The notes under the pieces are model-generated. The model had not been told where the DNA came from and ran no database searches. It was given only the letters and a program-made list of their open reading frames with translations. A program made the translations under genes and the position numbers. A stretch of DNA of 64,000 nt from Dipteronia dyeriana (taxonomy: Eukaryota > Streptophyta > Magnoliopsida > Sapindales > Sapindaceae). Position 1 is the stretch's first letter; every line of letters begins with the position of its first letter. This document shows, piece by piece, positions 10,941-22,508 of this stretch. Location: assembly GCA_032871835.1 (NCBI GenBank), contig CM065295.1, positions 25,430,501-25,494,500 of the forward strand, read 5' to 3'.

Positions 10941-11786
10941 TTATAATAATTCTTGACTTTCTTCTCTAACATCACTATCATCATCATTATAATGACTAGA
11001 TTCAACTTCATCATAACTAGTCACATCAATGGGTGTTTTAGTGCCTTTTAACAAATGTTCTTTAGGTTTATTGACACCATTATCATTACACAAATCAAGC
11101 ATGCTAAGATCATCTATTCGCATATTAATAGATTCCATAATGGTCTTAGTTTTCAAATTGAACACCCTATATGCACGACTGTTATTAGCATACCCAAGAA
11201 AGAGACCAATATCGGTTTTAGCATCAAACTTTCCTAAGTGATCTCTATCATTCAAAATAAAACATTTACTCCCAAAAGTGTTGAAGTAACTCACATTGGG
11301 TTTCTTGCCCTTCCAAAGATCATAGGAAGTGTGTTTTGTTTCGGGCCTTCTAAAGAATTTTTTAGAAACATAGCAAGTGGTATTGATCGCTTCGGCCCAA
11401 AGATTCCTAGGGACTTTCTTGCTATTGAGCATGACTCTAGCCATCTCTTGCAAAACACGATTCTTCCTCTCAACAACACCATTTTTTTGAGGAGTTATAG
11501 GAGCCGAGAACTCATGAGAAATCTCTAAGTCATCACAAAACTCACTAAATTTTGCATTTTCAAACTCACTCCCATGATCACTTCTAATACGACATATTTT
11601 CTTAATTCCAAGACCTTTTTCATTTTGAACCTTATTACAAAATCTCTTAAAGTAACCAAAAGTTTCGGTCTTGTCTCTAAGAAAATAAACCCTAGCAAAC
11701 CGAGAAAAATCATCAACACACACAAAGATGTATTTTTTACCATTTATGCTTTCAGTTTGAATAGGTCCCATTAGGTCTATGTGCAT
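10941..11786 (-). pseudogene. C1 integrase core and C-terminus
   Basis: A 281-codon open frame carries the full catalytic core: Asp in VCVDDFSRF, Asp in RIRSDHGSEF, and Glu in KNGVVERKNR, so the DDE triad is intact. The copia-type C-terminal segment follows (HTSYDLWKGKKPNVSYF, IGLFLGYANNSRAYRVFN). The frame ends in acidic linker sequence just before the element is truncated. A stop codon separates it from the upstream zinc domain, so the apparent Met (MHIDLMGPI) is internal. It is the best preserved enzyme domain in the window, but part of a dead polyprotein. Confidence 0.88.
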
Positions 11787-12397
11787 AAGTTATATGGGCT
11801 TCTTGGTAGCAAAGTTAGTGCTCTTTTTATGAGACACTCTAGTTTGTTTACCAAATTGACATGGTTCACAAAATCCATCAAGTGTCTTACCAAGACTAGG
11901 TAGACCTCTAACAATGTTATATTTTTAAGCTTCTTCAAATATTTAAAGTTCATGTGGCCTAATCTTTCATGCCATAACTCAAGCTTGTTACAATTACGTG
12001 CCATATTACAAGTTAGAGGATCTACTTCAAGACAATAACAATTATCTAAAGATCTTTTGACTTTCAAAACCACTTTTTCCTTTTCATCAATTATGGGTCA
12101 CACATCCTTGTTAAAGCTAACCTCACGAAAAATCTCACACAAATCTGTAATGCTTATTAGATTAGCTTAGAGACCATCAACATACAAAGTATCTTTAAGT
12201 TTAGGTAACTCAGGAATGCAAATAGTTCCTTTACCTAAAACTTGTTTATTGGTGCCATCACTAAATGTAACCCATCCATTATTTTTCATAACAAGATTCT
12301 CAAAGAATTCCTTGTTATCGGTCATATTCCTAGAGCAACCGCTATCTAGGTACCAACAATAAGATGAGTTAGCTCTTAAAGCATATTGTGCAACCAA
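11777..12397 (-). pseudogene. C1 protease and GAG-pre-integrase domains
   Basis: The piece 12167-12397 holds the copia protease active site as DSGCSRNMT, where the family usually has His in place of Asn. The piece 11777-12073 holds the HH part of the integrase zinc domain in LWHERLGHMNFKYL. The matching CxxC (FCEPCQFGKQ) is present but in another frame after a frameshift near 11920. A stop lies immediately before the integrase core. Together they show a polyprotein disabled by small lesions. Confidence 0.82.
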
Positions 12398-12400
12398 ACA

Positions 12401-13520
12401 TTATGTTGTGTTTTTCTTAACCCAAACTTTCTTGAGACGTTTCTCATTTCTACTTTTATTAACATGCTTTGACTTGTCTTTAGGCACATTGACTCCATTA
12501 GTCACTTTTTCAAACATATCTAACAAAGCATTATCAACTTTCTTATGCATAGTAGAACGAGGCACAACATAAAATTTTGGCAAACAAATCATCAACACAT
12601 TTATTCTCAACATGCTTTTGTCTTCTTATGTCTAATTCTAGATCCATACATAGATGATTGCCTAGGACCATTCAAAGACATAACATGCAAATCATTGGCA
12701 ATTCTATATTTACGAATATATTCAAAACATCTAGGTCTTATGTGTCTTACCGTGTCGTAATAATGACAAATAGGTACGAATTTGAGAAGTTTACCATTTG
12801 CTTGAGCATTCAACTCATTTTGTCTTCTCACATTTTTACCTCTTTGACGTGCAACACTAGATGTCGTGCCTTTTGCATTTGATGATGATGTAGCTTGTCT
12901 TTCACATTGTTGATTTTTTTTTATTGACCTTCATTGTTGATGTTGAGGCACCTCTGGTAGCATTCATGGCTTTACCGTTAAATAGTGTACCTACATTTAA
13001 ATTGCTACAAGCTTTGACAAAAGTAGATTTGTTAGATGAATGAGTTGATTTTTCATTAACATATCCTAAACCTCTTTTATAGCTTGAAGGTTTTCCAATC
13101 TTAATGAGAGCTTTCACTTTGTTAGAGCTAGATAACATCCTGTTAATCATCTCTTTAGCCTCATTAAGCTTGTCATTAAGCACTTTCTCTTGATTCTCAT
13201 GCTCATTAAGTTTTGCTCTAAGCACATTTTCAATTCTTCTAGCACGATCAAGAGATTCATCTCTTTGCTTTATTTCATACTTCAAAATACTTAATCTATC
13301 ATAGCTATCAATCAAGTTTTTCTCAAGATTAAGAATTTTTCATTAAGATCATTAACACATTTTGAGCAACAATCATGATTTTCTAACTTCTTAGTGAGAG
13401 ACTTATTGATCGTAGAGATCCTTTAATTTTCTTGAATAAGATCTTTGATCTTTTGATCATCTAAGTCAATAGACTCACCTTCAACAAGAGAAGCCATAAA
13501 AGAATACATTTCTTTAATCA
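12401..13520 (-). pseudogene. C1 gag C-terminal region: coiled coil and zinc knuckle
   Basis: The piece 12902-13315 is rich in Glu, Lys, Asn and Leu (RDESLDRARRIENVLRAKLN, KVLNDKLNEAKEMINRML) and would form a coiled coil. A basic Ser/Asn-rich linker with KRGLGYVNEKSTHSSNK follows. The zinc knuckle in 12607-12831 reads CHYYDTVRHIRPRC, so the second Cys is lost. The N-terminal capsid-forming part of gag is not recognisable between 13315 and the LTR; a Met at about 13520 begins MIKEMYSFMASLVEGESIDL. Either gag is internally deleted or this lineage is divergent. Confidence 0.72.
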
Positions 13521-16141
13521 TGATGAAACAAACAAAACAAGATAACAAACACTACAAAGATGATCAATCTAAGTGCGAGTGTAAATATACCTAGAGGGCG
13601 AGGGGTAAATAGGTACATGCATAAATTTTAGTCTTCTTTTAAAACAATGCAATTATAATAATGCTGGATAAAAATTTCAAACAAGGACACAAGATATTTA
13701 GTGGTAAACCTTAAATGAGGAAACATCCATGGGTTAGCAACCACCGGCAAAAGCAAATCCACTAGTAGAAAAATAAGTACAATCTCTCAAGTGACCCCTT
13801 CACCTAGAAACTACCCTTCTATCCTACTCAATGAACTTGTTGCCACCTTGCTCACCTTTTTGGATCCTCCCGACCCTAGGCAAGACTTCCATGCGTAGTT
13901 ATCCGAGTCCTCCTGACTCTAACTACGACTTCTTTGCTCAACAATCCGAGGTCTCCTACCTCTTGTCGAGACTTCCACTTGCTTAGCTATCCGAGTCCTT
14001 CCGACTTTAACTAAGTCTTCCAATTGCTCAAATCAAAGAATCACTCTAAGATATGATACTTCCAACCTTTTCACAAGGCATCTAGGTGATCATGAATGCA
14101 AAACGCAAACAAGCACGTAACATAGAAAATGATGATCAACAAATTCTATGGACATGCAACTAGATAGCTAGATTATGCTTTCAAAGAACAATCACAAATG
14201 TATCTAGAGAATCAAAGCATGTTATCAACTAAGAACCAAAACAATGAAATGAATATATCAATTGATATAGACCTACTTCTTAGAAAATGATATTAAATCT
14301 AGAAATAGTCAATCAACCATAATAACAAAGAATTTTCTAGAAACAATTTCATGTTTATCAAGTTTAGCACAAATCAATCAATTTATCGTAAACCTAGCTA
14401 AACTTGAAATTCAATTGAACAAAACACATAATGAAATCAAAATAATCTTAGTCATGTTTCTCATGCAAATAAAATCAATCAATAAGAAGTTCAAAGAAGA
14501 AAACTAAGAGGAAGATGATTTTACCAAACAAGGATGAAATCTCGAACTGAAGATCAGATCACTGTGAAAATTCAAGACATACTTTAGTTTTGGAAATGCT
14601 TAGAGTTTTTAGATCTCTTCAATACACTCGAAATCAGTTTTTGAATCAAGTGATTCAGAGTAGAAATGAAGAAGTTATCACAAAAACAAAAATCAAAAAG
14701 TTGAGAGAAAAATTCTACACTTGTTCTTCAAATCTTCAACTTCTAATGAAATGAGAGGGAATTAGATGTTTTAAAGAGAAACGAACCAAATGACCAAAAT
14801 GACCCTTTGAATTTGTGCCTCACCAAGATGGTGCGTGGGCATCTCGAGGGCAGCAAGGCTATGGGGCCAAGATGGCCACGCGCCATCTCGAGCTTGAACC
14901 ATATCATGGCCTTTGGCCATGGTGCTCCTCCCTTGCGCTCCTCGTCTGTTCTTTGGCCAAACTCTGAATTCAAATCTGTTTGAAGATTACAAACCAAGAT
15001 TCCCTCACAAACATGGATATATAAGAAACTCAACCTAGAAAATAAGAATTTGACTCGATACACGAAGACGACAATGTATGCAACATGATTGGAAAGTTTC
15101 ATAACTTTTGACTTAGAACTCGAAATCAATAGTATGAGTAACCAAAATGACTTGAACTCAATTGTAAACAAGCTAAGGCTAAAATCAATTCCAAGATCCA
15201 TGTTATACAAATATATAAATAGACAAACACATCTCACACAAGAATGCAAACTACATTGAGATAGGGTCCGATCATGCATTTTACAAAACATGTTACTTTC
15301 ATACCAATGCATGAGTATTTAACTTCAAGTTTGTGAATGTGTTATACCAAATGATGTGCTACGATGCAGGGACACAAATGTATGATATGTGTGTGTGTGC
15401 TTACGCCTTCGAGAGGAAGAAGAATCTCGATACCTTAGCATCCAAGAATGTGTTCCTCCTTTACACTCCTCTCGCGTTCTTCGACAGTTCTTTGTCCTCC
15501 GAACTCTGAATTCTAATCTATTTGAAGATTACGAACCAAGACTCCCTTATGAACATGGAAATATAAGAAACTCAACCTAAAAAATAATAATTTGACTCGA
15601 TACATGAAGACGACAATGTATGCAACATGATTGGAAAGTTTCATAACTTTTGACTTAGAACTAAAAATCAATAGTATGAGTAACCGAAATGACCGGAACT
15701 CAGTCATATATAATCTAAGGCTAAAATAAAGTGCAAGATACATGTTATACAAAAATATAAACAAACAAACACATTTCACACAAGAATGCAAACTACATAG
15801 AGATAGTCTCCAGTCATGCATTTTCCAAAACATGTTACTTTCATACCAATGCATGAGCATTCAACTTCAAGTGTGTGAATGTGTTATACCAAATGATGTG
15901 CTATGATACAGGGACTCAAATGTATGATATGTGTGTGTGTTTGCTTATACCTTGCAAGAGGAAGAAGAATCTCAAAACCATAGCATCTAAGAATAGTACC
16001 AAACCTCTTGAAGACGAACTTTGCATCTAGTTGCTTATCTCGTTGAAGCTCTTATCATTACGAACCACCTAAGCAACTAAACCTTACAAAGAAATGAAGT
16101 TTTGTTATGGAATTAAGCCAACACAAATCTAAAACCTAACA
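13521..16141 (-). repeat. 5' LTR of copia element C1
   Basis: It is homologous over most of its length to the solo LTR at 29704-32203: both share the block around TATTTACGTGGTAAACC, the CCATCCACTGG/ACCACCGGC block, a segment with CATCTCGAGGGCAGCAAGG, and the end GGAATTAAGCCAACA followed by CTAAAACCTAACA. The high-coordinate end at 16141 (element start TGTTAGG) is well fixed by that comparison. The low-coordinate end is uncertain, near 13521, and no canonical tRNA-Met primer site is seen beside it. Confidence 0.75.
14921..15996. repeat. 542 bp tandem duplication inside the C1 LTR
   Basis: Two successive copies start near 14921 and 15455. Landmarks repeat at a constant 542 bp spacing: ACTCTGAATT at 14961 and 15503. 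Both copies also contain AAAGTTTCATAACTTTTGAC and a TGATATGTGTGTGTG tract. The related solo LTR at 29704-32203 has this block once. The copies are similar but not identical, so the duplication is not very recent. Confidence 0.85.
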
Positions 16142-16143
16142 CT

Positions 16144-16179
16144 TGGAATGTGTATCACTTGAAGAAATTTTACCCATAA
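16144..16179 (+). pseudogene. Last codons of the T1 pol gene
   Basis: Immediately after the C1 LTR the plus strand reads WNVYHLKKFYP followed by a stop. The Tat polyprotein typically ends in AWN-x2-HLKKFYP or close variants, so this is the natural C-terminus of an integrase whose remainder is missing. It fixes the orientation of T1 and the C1 insertion point. Confidence 0.7.
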
Positions 16180-16327
16180 AAGAGTCAAGGTCCCAGATGG
16201 TGCCCTACCGGTACCATCTAGCACAGGTATCACCATTTGGTTATCAATAAAAGTTCTATGTTTTTCTCCATATCCACTTGTCTGTTTTTAATACCCATTT
16301 TCAATACAGAAGTTTTCCATGATTGCC

Positions 16328-16715
16328 ATGAGCCGGGAAAGGCAACATTGCTATCTGGATGCCTTGGCAGAGTACCACCCCCCGTCAAGATGGGTCTGAG
16401 CGTAAGGGCATAGTTGCCTGCTAGTTTATGAGACTAGGATAACCAAATGGTCATCCTGATGCCTTTGGTAGGGCGATCCCCTAGGAAGGGTTTGGTTGTA
16501 AGTGCATAGTTATCTGCCAAACCACGAGATCAGGATAGCCAAATGGCATTCTTGATGCCTTGGTCGGGCTACCACTCCCAAGAAGAGTCTGGTCGTAAGT
16601 CTATAGTTGCCTACTATACCATGAGGCTAGGACATCTAAATGACATTCCTAATACCTTGGTCGGGCTGCCACCCCAAGAAGAATCTGGATGGCATAGTTG
16701 CCTACCAGAGTCAAA
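16328..16715 (+). repeat. ~100 bp tandem repeats in the T1 3' spacer
   Basis: Four degenerate copies of about 95-102 bp, recognised by TGATGCCTTGGTCGGGCTACCAC-type cores at about 16353, 16455, 16550 and 16647, each followed by GTCTGGTCGTAAG and a CATAGTTGCCTG core. Their position just after pol agrees with the repeat-bearing spacer of Tat elements. Confidence 0.85.
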
Positions 16716-17349
16716 GTCGTCTAACTACCATGTTTCCTTTCTGTGCTGGGTTACTGTCTAAGTATCGGGACTCCTGGTGCAGGGGATCCAGATACCTCGA
16801 TCATGGTATCATCTAAATATTAGGAAACCATGTACATGAGAATCCAAGGTACCTAGGTTTGTTCGATTAGATATTTGCCTAAGTACCAAAAATCTGCAGA
16901 ATAGGGATATTTGGTCCCATGAAAGGATAATTGATGTTGACAATTTTCCTTAAGTAAATTTTCTGAGACTCGTTTCGACTAAGTACCTTGATAACTTAGT
17001 ACCAAACACCAATTATGCCTAATTTCCTATGCCTGATAGATTTCGATATTTTCTTGTGTTTCCAGAAATTGTTAAGTCAGATTTATGCAGGGGACTGTCT
17101 TCTACGCCAATTTTCTATCAAGTCTTGCGGACTCAACCAAGATGGAAGTCAACCAGATACAAGTATGAAGACGAGGAGAAGAACTATTCTTACTTCATTC
17201 AAACCAGGGAGCCCATCCCCTTGTTTTGCGCTAAACCGTAAAAAAATGAAAATGAGTGAAAGTCAAAAAGATAATTTTTTTCACTAATCAATCAAGGAGC
17301 CCATCCCCTATTTTCGAGCTACACCTTTTGACAAAGAAAAGTATTTTAG
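16716..17349. other. T1 non-coding spacer
   Basis: No gene is supported. The stretch 16740-17010 is rich in AGTACC/GGTACC-type words (for example AAGTACCTTGATAACTTAGTACC), similar in flavour to words in the T1 and T2 LTRs, so it is probably element 3' spacer. Confidence 0.45.
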
Positions 17350-19990
17350 TTGGCTGGAAAATGATCAAGCATCCGCCTACTCCTGGTTGGACTCCTTCAC
17401 TATCAACCCCCTCAGCATGCATAGCTTCAGCATCCAAACCTCCTACACCTGGGTCAACCTAGGGCTTGCCTGCTATCTACTCTATCACCTCAGCTTGCAC
17501 TGTACCAGGTGGGACCTTAACTTGAGCTGGACCAGTCCAAAGTTTCTCCAGGGTAGCATGATGATCATCTACCACCTCTATAGGCCAAGATAGAGGGACA
17601 TACAGATCAGAGGCTTCTTTTTTAATCTAGATCGTGGCATCATCAAAGTGCCTTAAGGGAGGTATACTCCAGTAGAACCGGTACCTAGTAAAAGGGAGGA
17701 GATAGGTCGCTGATCTTCATAATTATCCTCTTCATCATTATCTTCTTCATCAGCTCCAAAAGCCCTAGAGGTGCCAACTTCAGCAGCAGCAGGCTCAGTC
17801 ATCTTTACAGCCTTCTATGCGATCTCATCCTTGTCCCAATTCTCAATAGAGCTCAAGTCAAACGGGAGAGATAGAGCTTAGGCCACCTAGAAGACAACAT
17901 AGAAGTAGCCATCTCCAAGGGAGGCATCCATCTCAGCATCCGAATTGGCTACGCTAGCGCGTATAGATTCCACTTCCTTAACCTTTCCCTTCTGAAGGTT
18001 CTTTTCCAGTGCACGACACTTTGACCTGAGGACTTCTGTATCATAAGCACGCTTATACCACTGTACATCGCACTAGGCCTCATCAAAGGATTTTTTTTTA
18101 GTTTGATGTAAGACCTAGCTCAACTCCTGATTGTTAGCTTGCAATGGAGTAAGCTCTCTCCAAGCTACTTCAAGCTCAGCCTCAACAGTTCTAGTTCACA
18201 CCCGAAGAGAGTCAACCTGGTGGCTCATGGACACGTTAAACTTAAAGCCTTGTAAATCATAACACATAAGTTAGCTACCATCCAGGAATCCAACATACAC
18301 AGTAAGGAAAACTTGGGAGCAAAGTTTTGTACCTCGGCCAAGAGAGCAGAGCCCTTAATGATCAGAATGTCCACCGGCATGGAGGGGTTATAGCTCGTAG
18401 CTCCCTACCTGTGCAAGAAGTTGCAAACCAATCCAATACCTCATCAAGGCCCAGTACTCCTTAATCGGGGACAGGTTTGTTCTCGAGGATCAACGACAGT
18501 AGTAGCCATAATAGGATCAACACCCCTTCTACCCTGGTAGGGATTATAGCAAGTGGAGGAGGGGGAACAACAGTAGAAACGATAACAGCAGTAGATGAGG
18601 TAGTATAAGCAACAGCCATAACAGGGGCAACAGAGTCTTGGTTCCTCACACTAGCCAATCTGGTAGCGAATTGCCCCATATGGAATCTGGGACCTATAGG
18701 TAGAGAAAAGGGTTCCCTTGGAACCTCAATCGGGGCAGACCCACATCTTCCATGTTCTACCGAGGTAGAAAGAGAAGGGATTCCTACAGTTCTTATATAA
18801 GGAGAAGGGGTTCTAGTAGCCCCGATTACAAGAGACCCATGTGGAGAGGAGTGTAGATAAAAGGATTGTTCTTCAGGTAGCTAAGGCCACCCTTGAACCG
18901 GCAGGGGAACCAAAGAAACTGTGAGAAACAGGAATGGTAAGAATCCACAGAAATCAACAAAACAATTAAATATAGCAGAAATGAAAATTTTTGTCTACCT
19001 GGGGAAGCAAGAGAGATGCGAAGGAAGCATTCTACCCTCTTCGCATCAAAGGCATTTGTGGTTGGAAATTGAGGTTGGCATAGGACCGGTTGATGATGGC
19101 TTTCAAAATTCTCTCCGACTCAGCATATAGGCTATCTTTCTCCTAGTTGGGCTTGCCACTGAACTAGGTGGGCCATCCCCCGATAGGGATCAAGCTACCC
19201 CAGTCGCCACTAACCACAACCCACAACCCACTCATCCTTCCAGGAGGTATCCTTCTTTGTGGCTCCAGGTACTATAAACTTTAAATTGTTCTTTGCCCAG
19301 GCATAAAACTGCTCCCTTAGACCAAGGGAGTTGGCAGTAACCTGGAATACATATCTTAGCTCGTTAGACCCTAGTTCTCTACTGAGGTTATTCTTCTCGC
19401 ACTGCTCCTTCCACAATACTAGAAATCCAACTAGATGCCTCCAGAACCCTGGTATAAGCTAGAGATGGGCAACTTACAAGGTGTGTAGCACCTTACGAAG
19501 GGTTGGATAGAGAAGTTACCTGACTCTACTGTCAAAAATGGTAACATATAATAAAAGCTTATCGGGAAAGAGGGTGTACACGTCATACCCCCGGTGTGGT
19601 ATGCTGATGGTAATTTTGTTAGGAACTATGAATTTTGTCCTTAAGCATTGAATTGACCTAGTTATGGCGATAGAGTCGGGAATGCAACGAAAGTCATAAG
19701 GAAGAGTAAGTGCTCCTCTAGGTAAGCTTGAGTCAACCTCGGCTAGGTCTTTGACAGCTCTAACATCGTCGGATTCCTTACCTGAATCCCCCTCAACTAT
19801 CTTCAGTGGGGTATCAGGGTTATCGAGAAACCGCCCCTATAGCAACATTCTGGTTTGAGCAGCGACATTGGAGTTGGGGGGCATCGCTTCCACCACTGTC
19901 CTCTTCGTGAGCCCTCTTCCCTTAAGCAAGGTTGGAGGAGTCACCCTAAACAATCCTATCGACGCTATCATTCTTTGAAGAACAAAAGTT
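17350..19990 (-). pseudogene. Antisense accessory ORF of Tat element T1
   Basis: The minus strand, opposite to T1 pol, encodes broken pieces of a long protein. The N-terminal half (about 19750-19200) contains RPLYPTLR-like and FWRHLVGFLVLWKEQCEKN motifs and ends YVFQVTANSLGLREQFYAWAK, the pattern of the domain annotated as 'putative gypsy-type transposase' or plant-mobile accessory protein. The C-terminal part (about 18250-17900) is coiled-coil-like. Function of this family is unknown. Frameshifts and stops occur throughout. A TATTTAA box at about 20120-20130 on this strand could be its promoter. A homologous copy lies on the plus strand at 42560-43364. Confidence 0.65.
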
Positions 19991-20384
19991 AGCCGTTGAA
20001 GCTTGAATAGGGATTGACAGAAGGTTGGTGACGAATATGAAGGGGGTTGAGCAAGCTAGGTCTTTGTTTTTGAAATTTAAAAGAGGAATTTTGAAGCATG
20101 AAGAAGACGAAAAGGGTGGCGTGTTTAAATAGAGGGAATGAAACAATGACTGGTGATAGAAGTGTGATTTGAGGGACAAGATTTTTGGCTAGCAGGAAAG
20201 GCAATCTTGATATACGCATAATGCTTAAATCTTTCCATTTCTCGAACGGGTAAATACTCCCCAGCTTGACACATCGACCACACATTTAATGCAAAGATAC
20301 TTATCAGAATCTGGTAACCGGTTGAAGGCAAAACATTCCCCAAACACTCTAGAAAACCTGACTCCAACCCCAACCAGTCACAGG

Positions 20385-20501
20385 TGTTAAAGTATTAACA
20401 GATATTTCTGATGAATGACCAAAATGGAATTTTCCATAAGGCTGGTACCCGATTGGAAGCACTGCTTGATACCAGATAAGGCATATCTGGTAGGACTTAC
20501 C
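20385..20501 (+). repeat. T1 LTR, left portion
   Basis: TGTTAAAGTATTAACAG at 20385 aligns with TGTTGTTAATAG at 40360, and the following TTGATACCAGATAAGG aligns with CTGATACCAGTTAAGG. The LTR is broken at 20501 by copia-A and resumes at 27820. The T at 20497-20501 (TTACC) is the left target-site copy for copia-A. Confidence 0.7.
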
Positions 20502-22420
20502 TGTTGGAACCCTGCTCACTGGTCACACAACGAAAATAGGTTATAAAAAAATTTATGCATATGGTAAATGATCTAGGACTAGTGAACTTGGGATTGTAAT
20601 ATTTCGGAACTTATACATATAAAATTTTTACAGTAATAAGTATATACTTAAATACAGGAAATTGAAATCAATAATAAGAAGATATCAATAGAACATTACC
20701 AATGTTTAGAGGCTTCTTCACTTCTTGTAATACTCCTTATCTAAAACACTCGATCTTCCTCACTATATCCCAGAATTGGTAACTGCGTGTGGGCATGTCA
20801 CGGTCTTAGAAACTTGAGTTAGGATGTAGAGAAAATAAGAAACTCTTTCTTTTGTAGCAGTGCATAATACTTGCACACAACATATTTTCTCTCTTTAAAT
20901 CACGCACACAAGCACTTGCACTTGCACTTGTCTTTTTTCACGCACACAAGCAGATGCACTTGCACTTGTCTTTTTTTCACGTACACAAGCACTTGTGATT
21001 TGAAGTATGCATTAATCAGTTATGTTATGCTTTTAAGAAGCATATATATATATATATATATATATATCATATAAATATTTTGAAACTTAAAAAAACCGAT
21101 GATATCTCTTTTTAAAAAATAAAATCTAAATTTTAATTATTAATAAGATATTATGTATGTTTAAATTTAAACAATTTAAATTCAAATATATTTCAATTTA
21201 TTTTATTTATTAAATGAAATAATCTGATTATCTCATCATTCAAATTAAATAACAAGTGAAACCCTCAATGTATGACCTTATTATTTAATTGTCATAATTG
21301 TCATTGTAATCAGTTGAATAACCTAATTACTCAATAAACTTCTGACACATGTCACTTTTATAACACAATTAATTGGACAATGTAATTAATTAACGGTGGA
21401 CCCTTGTTACCTAAATCAATCGGGCTAGCAAGGGGACCTAATGGCCGCACAATATTTTGAGCTCCAATAATCATCGAAATCATTAATTAAACTTTTTAAT
21501 TAATATTCCTTTATTAATAACTCCAGTGTTATTCCACTGAAAACCTAAAGCTACACTTTCTGAACTGCAGACGCTTTTACACAGATCGATACAACTCAAT
21601 ATCCATCGATATAGCTATTACATGTGTCATGATCCTCCACAGTAGTTCATTATTAGAGTTGGGTCATAATGTCTAGTATACCCCTCTAATTACATATATC
21701 CTTTAAGTACCGTTGATTCTCTAATGGACAATAAATCCTACTTCCTCATGGAATCAGGAGAGTGCTCATATTATCCAATCCCCGAATGAACCCTTAAGGA
21801 AACTGCCATCTACTTCTCACAAGAAGGAGTGGATTCCACTATTGTGTACAAACCTTCCCAGCCATAAGCCAAGCCGCAATCCCAACATATAGAGCATATT
21901 GATCAAGAACTGCATCCGACCTCACCCATGGTATATCAAGGACAACGATCTTACCTGAAGAGTCGATAAGACACTCAGGATTAATATCACCCACATATAG
22001 CGATCATTAGCTGATATATATGAATCTCATCAGCAAACAGATCTTGGTGAGAGATTCATATAGATCATGGCTCAGTCCTATATGGTTACATCATACAAGG
22101 TTCTTCTATTCCCATATCTCATATGAATGATTCAGAATAGAATCATCGTACAGTACAGAATGGACTGTAACTATATATTAACCACATATAAAGTACCCAG
22201 CTTTATTTGTTATCTTTGTACTCTTTAGATTGTATGTTTCTTACTGTATCCATCCGTATATGACACTCATATACACAGTTCAAGATCACATCCGGCAATT
22301 TAGGATGTTAATATACACTAGTTATAAAATAAACAACACAACAAGAATGAATTGAACTTTAATTTTATTTATTTCTTAAATCCAATTTCAAATTAATTTT
22401 TTTGGGCATAAACCCCAACA
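20502..22420 (-). repeat. 3' LTR of copia-A
   Basis: Plus-strand ends are TGTTGGAACCC and AACCCCAACA; length 1919 bp. It is bounded on the internal side by the polypurine tract. Two and a half ~41 bp units with CACACAAGCACTTGCACTTG lie at 20890-20995, and a (TA)n run at 21042-21068. The other LTR, once its MITE and 8 bp duplication are subtracted, is also 1919 bp. Confidence 0.9.
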
Positions 22421-22430
22421 ATCTCCCACT
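22421..22430 (-). other. Copia-A polypurine tract
   Basis: The element strand reads AGTGGGAGAT directly before the 3' LTR start TGTTGGGG, the usual copia plus-strand primer for DNA synthesis. Confidence 0.75.
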
Positions 22431-22508
22431 TGCACTATAGTATGTGAGGCATGTTTCGTAACCCTAGGCAATCTAGGTGACCCGAAAACACTTTAGCCAG
22501 TAAAGTCT

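Larger units (their letters stand above)
10941..16141 (-). mobile_element. Ty1/copia element, 5' half only (C1)
   Basis: On the minus strand: 5' LTR (about 13521-16141), gag with coiled coil and zinc knuckle, protease, GAG-pre-integrase and integrase, in Ty1/copia order (integrase before RT). The sequence breaks off at about 10941, so RT, RNase H and the 3' LTR are missing. The long LTR and coiled-coil gag suggest the SIRE/Maximus group, but I hold that loosely. It sits in the last codons of a Tat pol gene on the other strand (16144-16179). Confidence 0.88.

Noticed and set aside
18461..18679. Independent host gene with a Val/Pro-rich protein
   Set aside because: It is a fragment within the Tat accessory ORF, as shown by homology to 42560-42680 on the plus strand.
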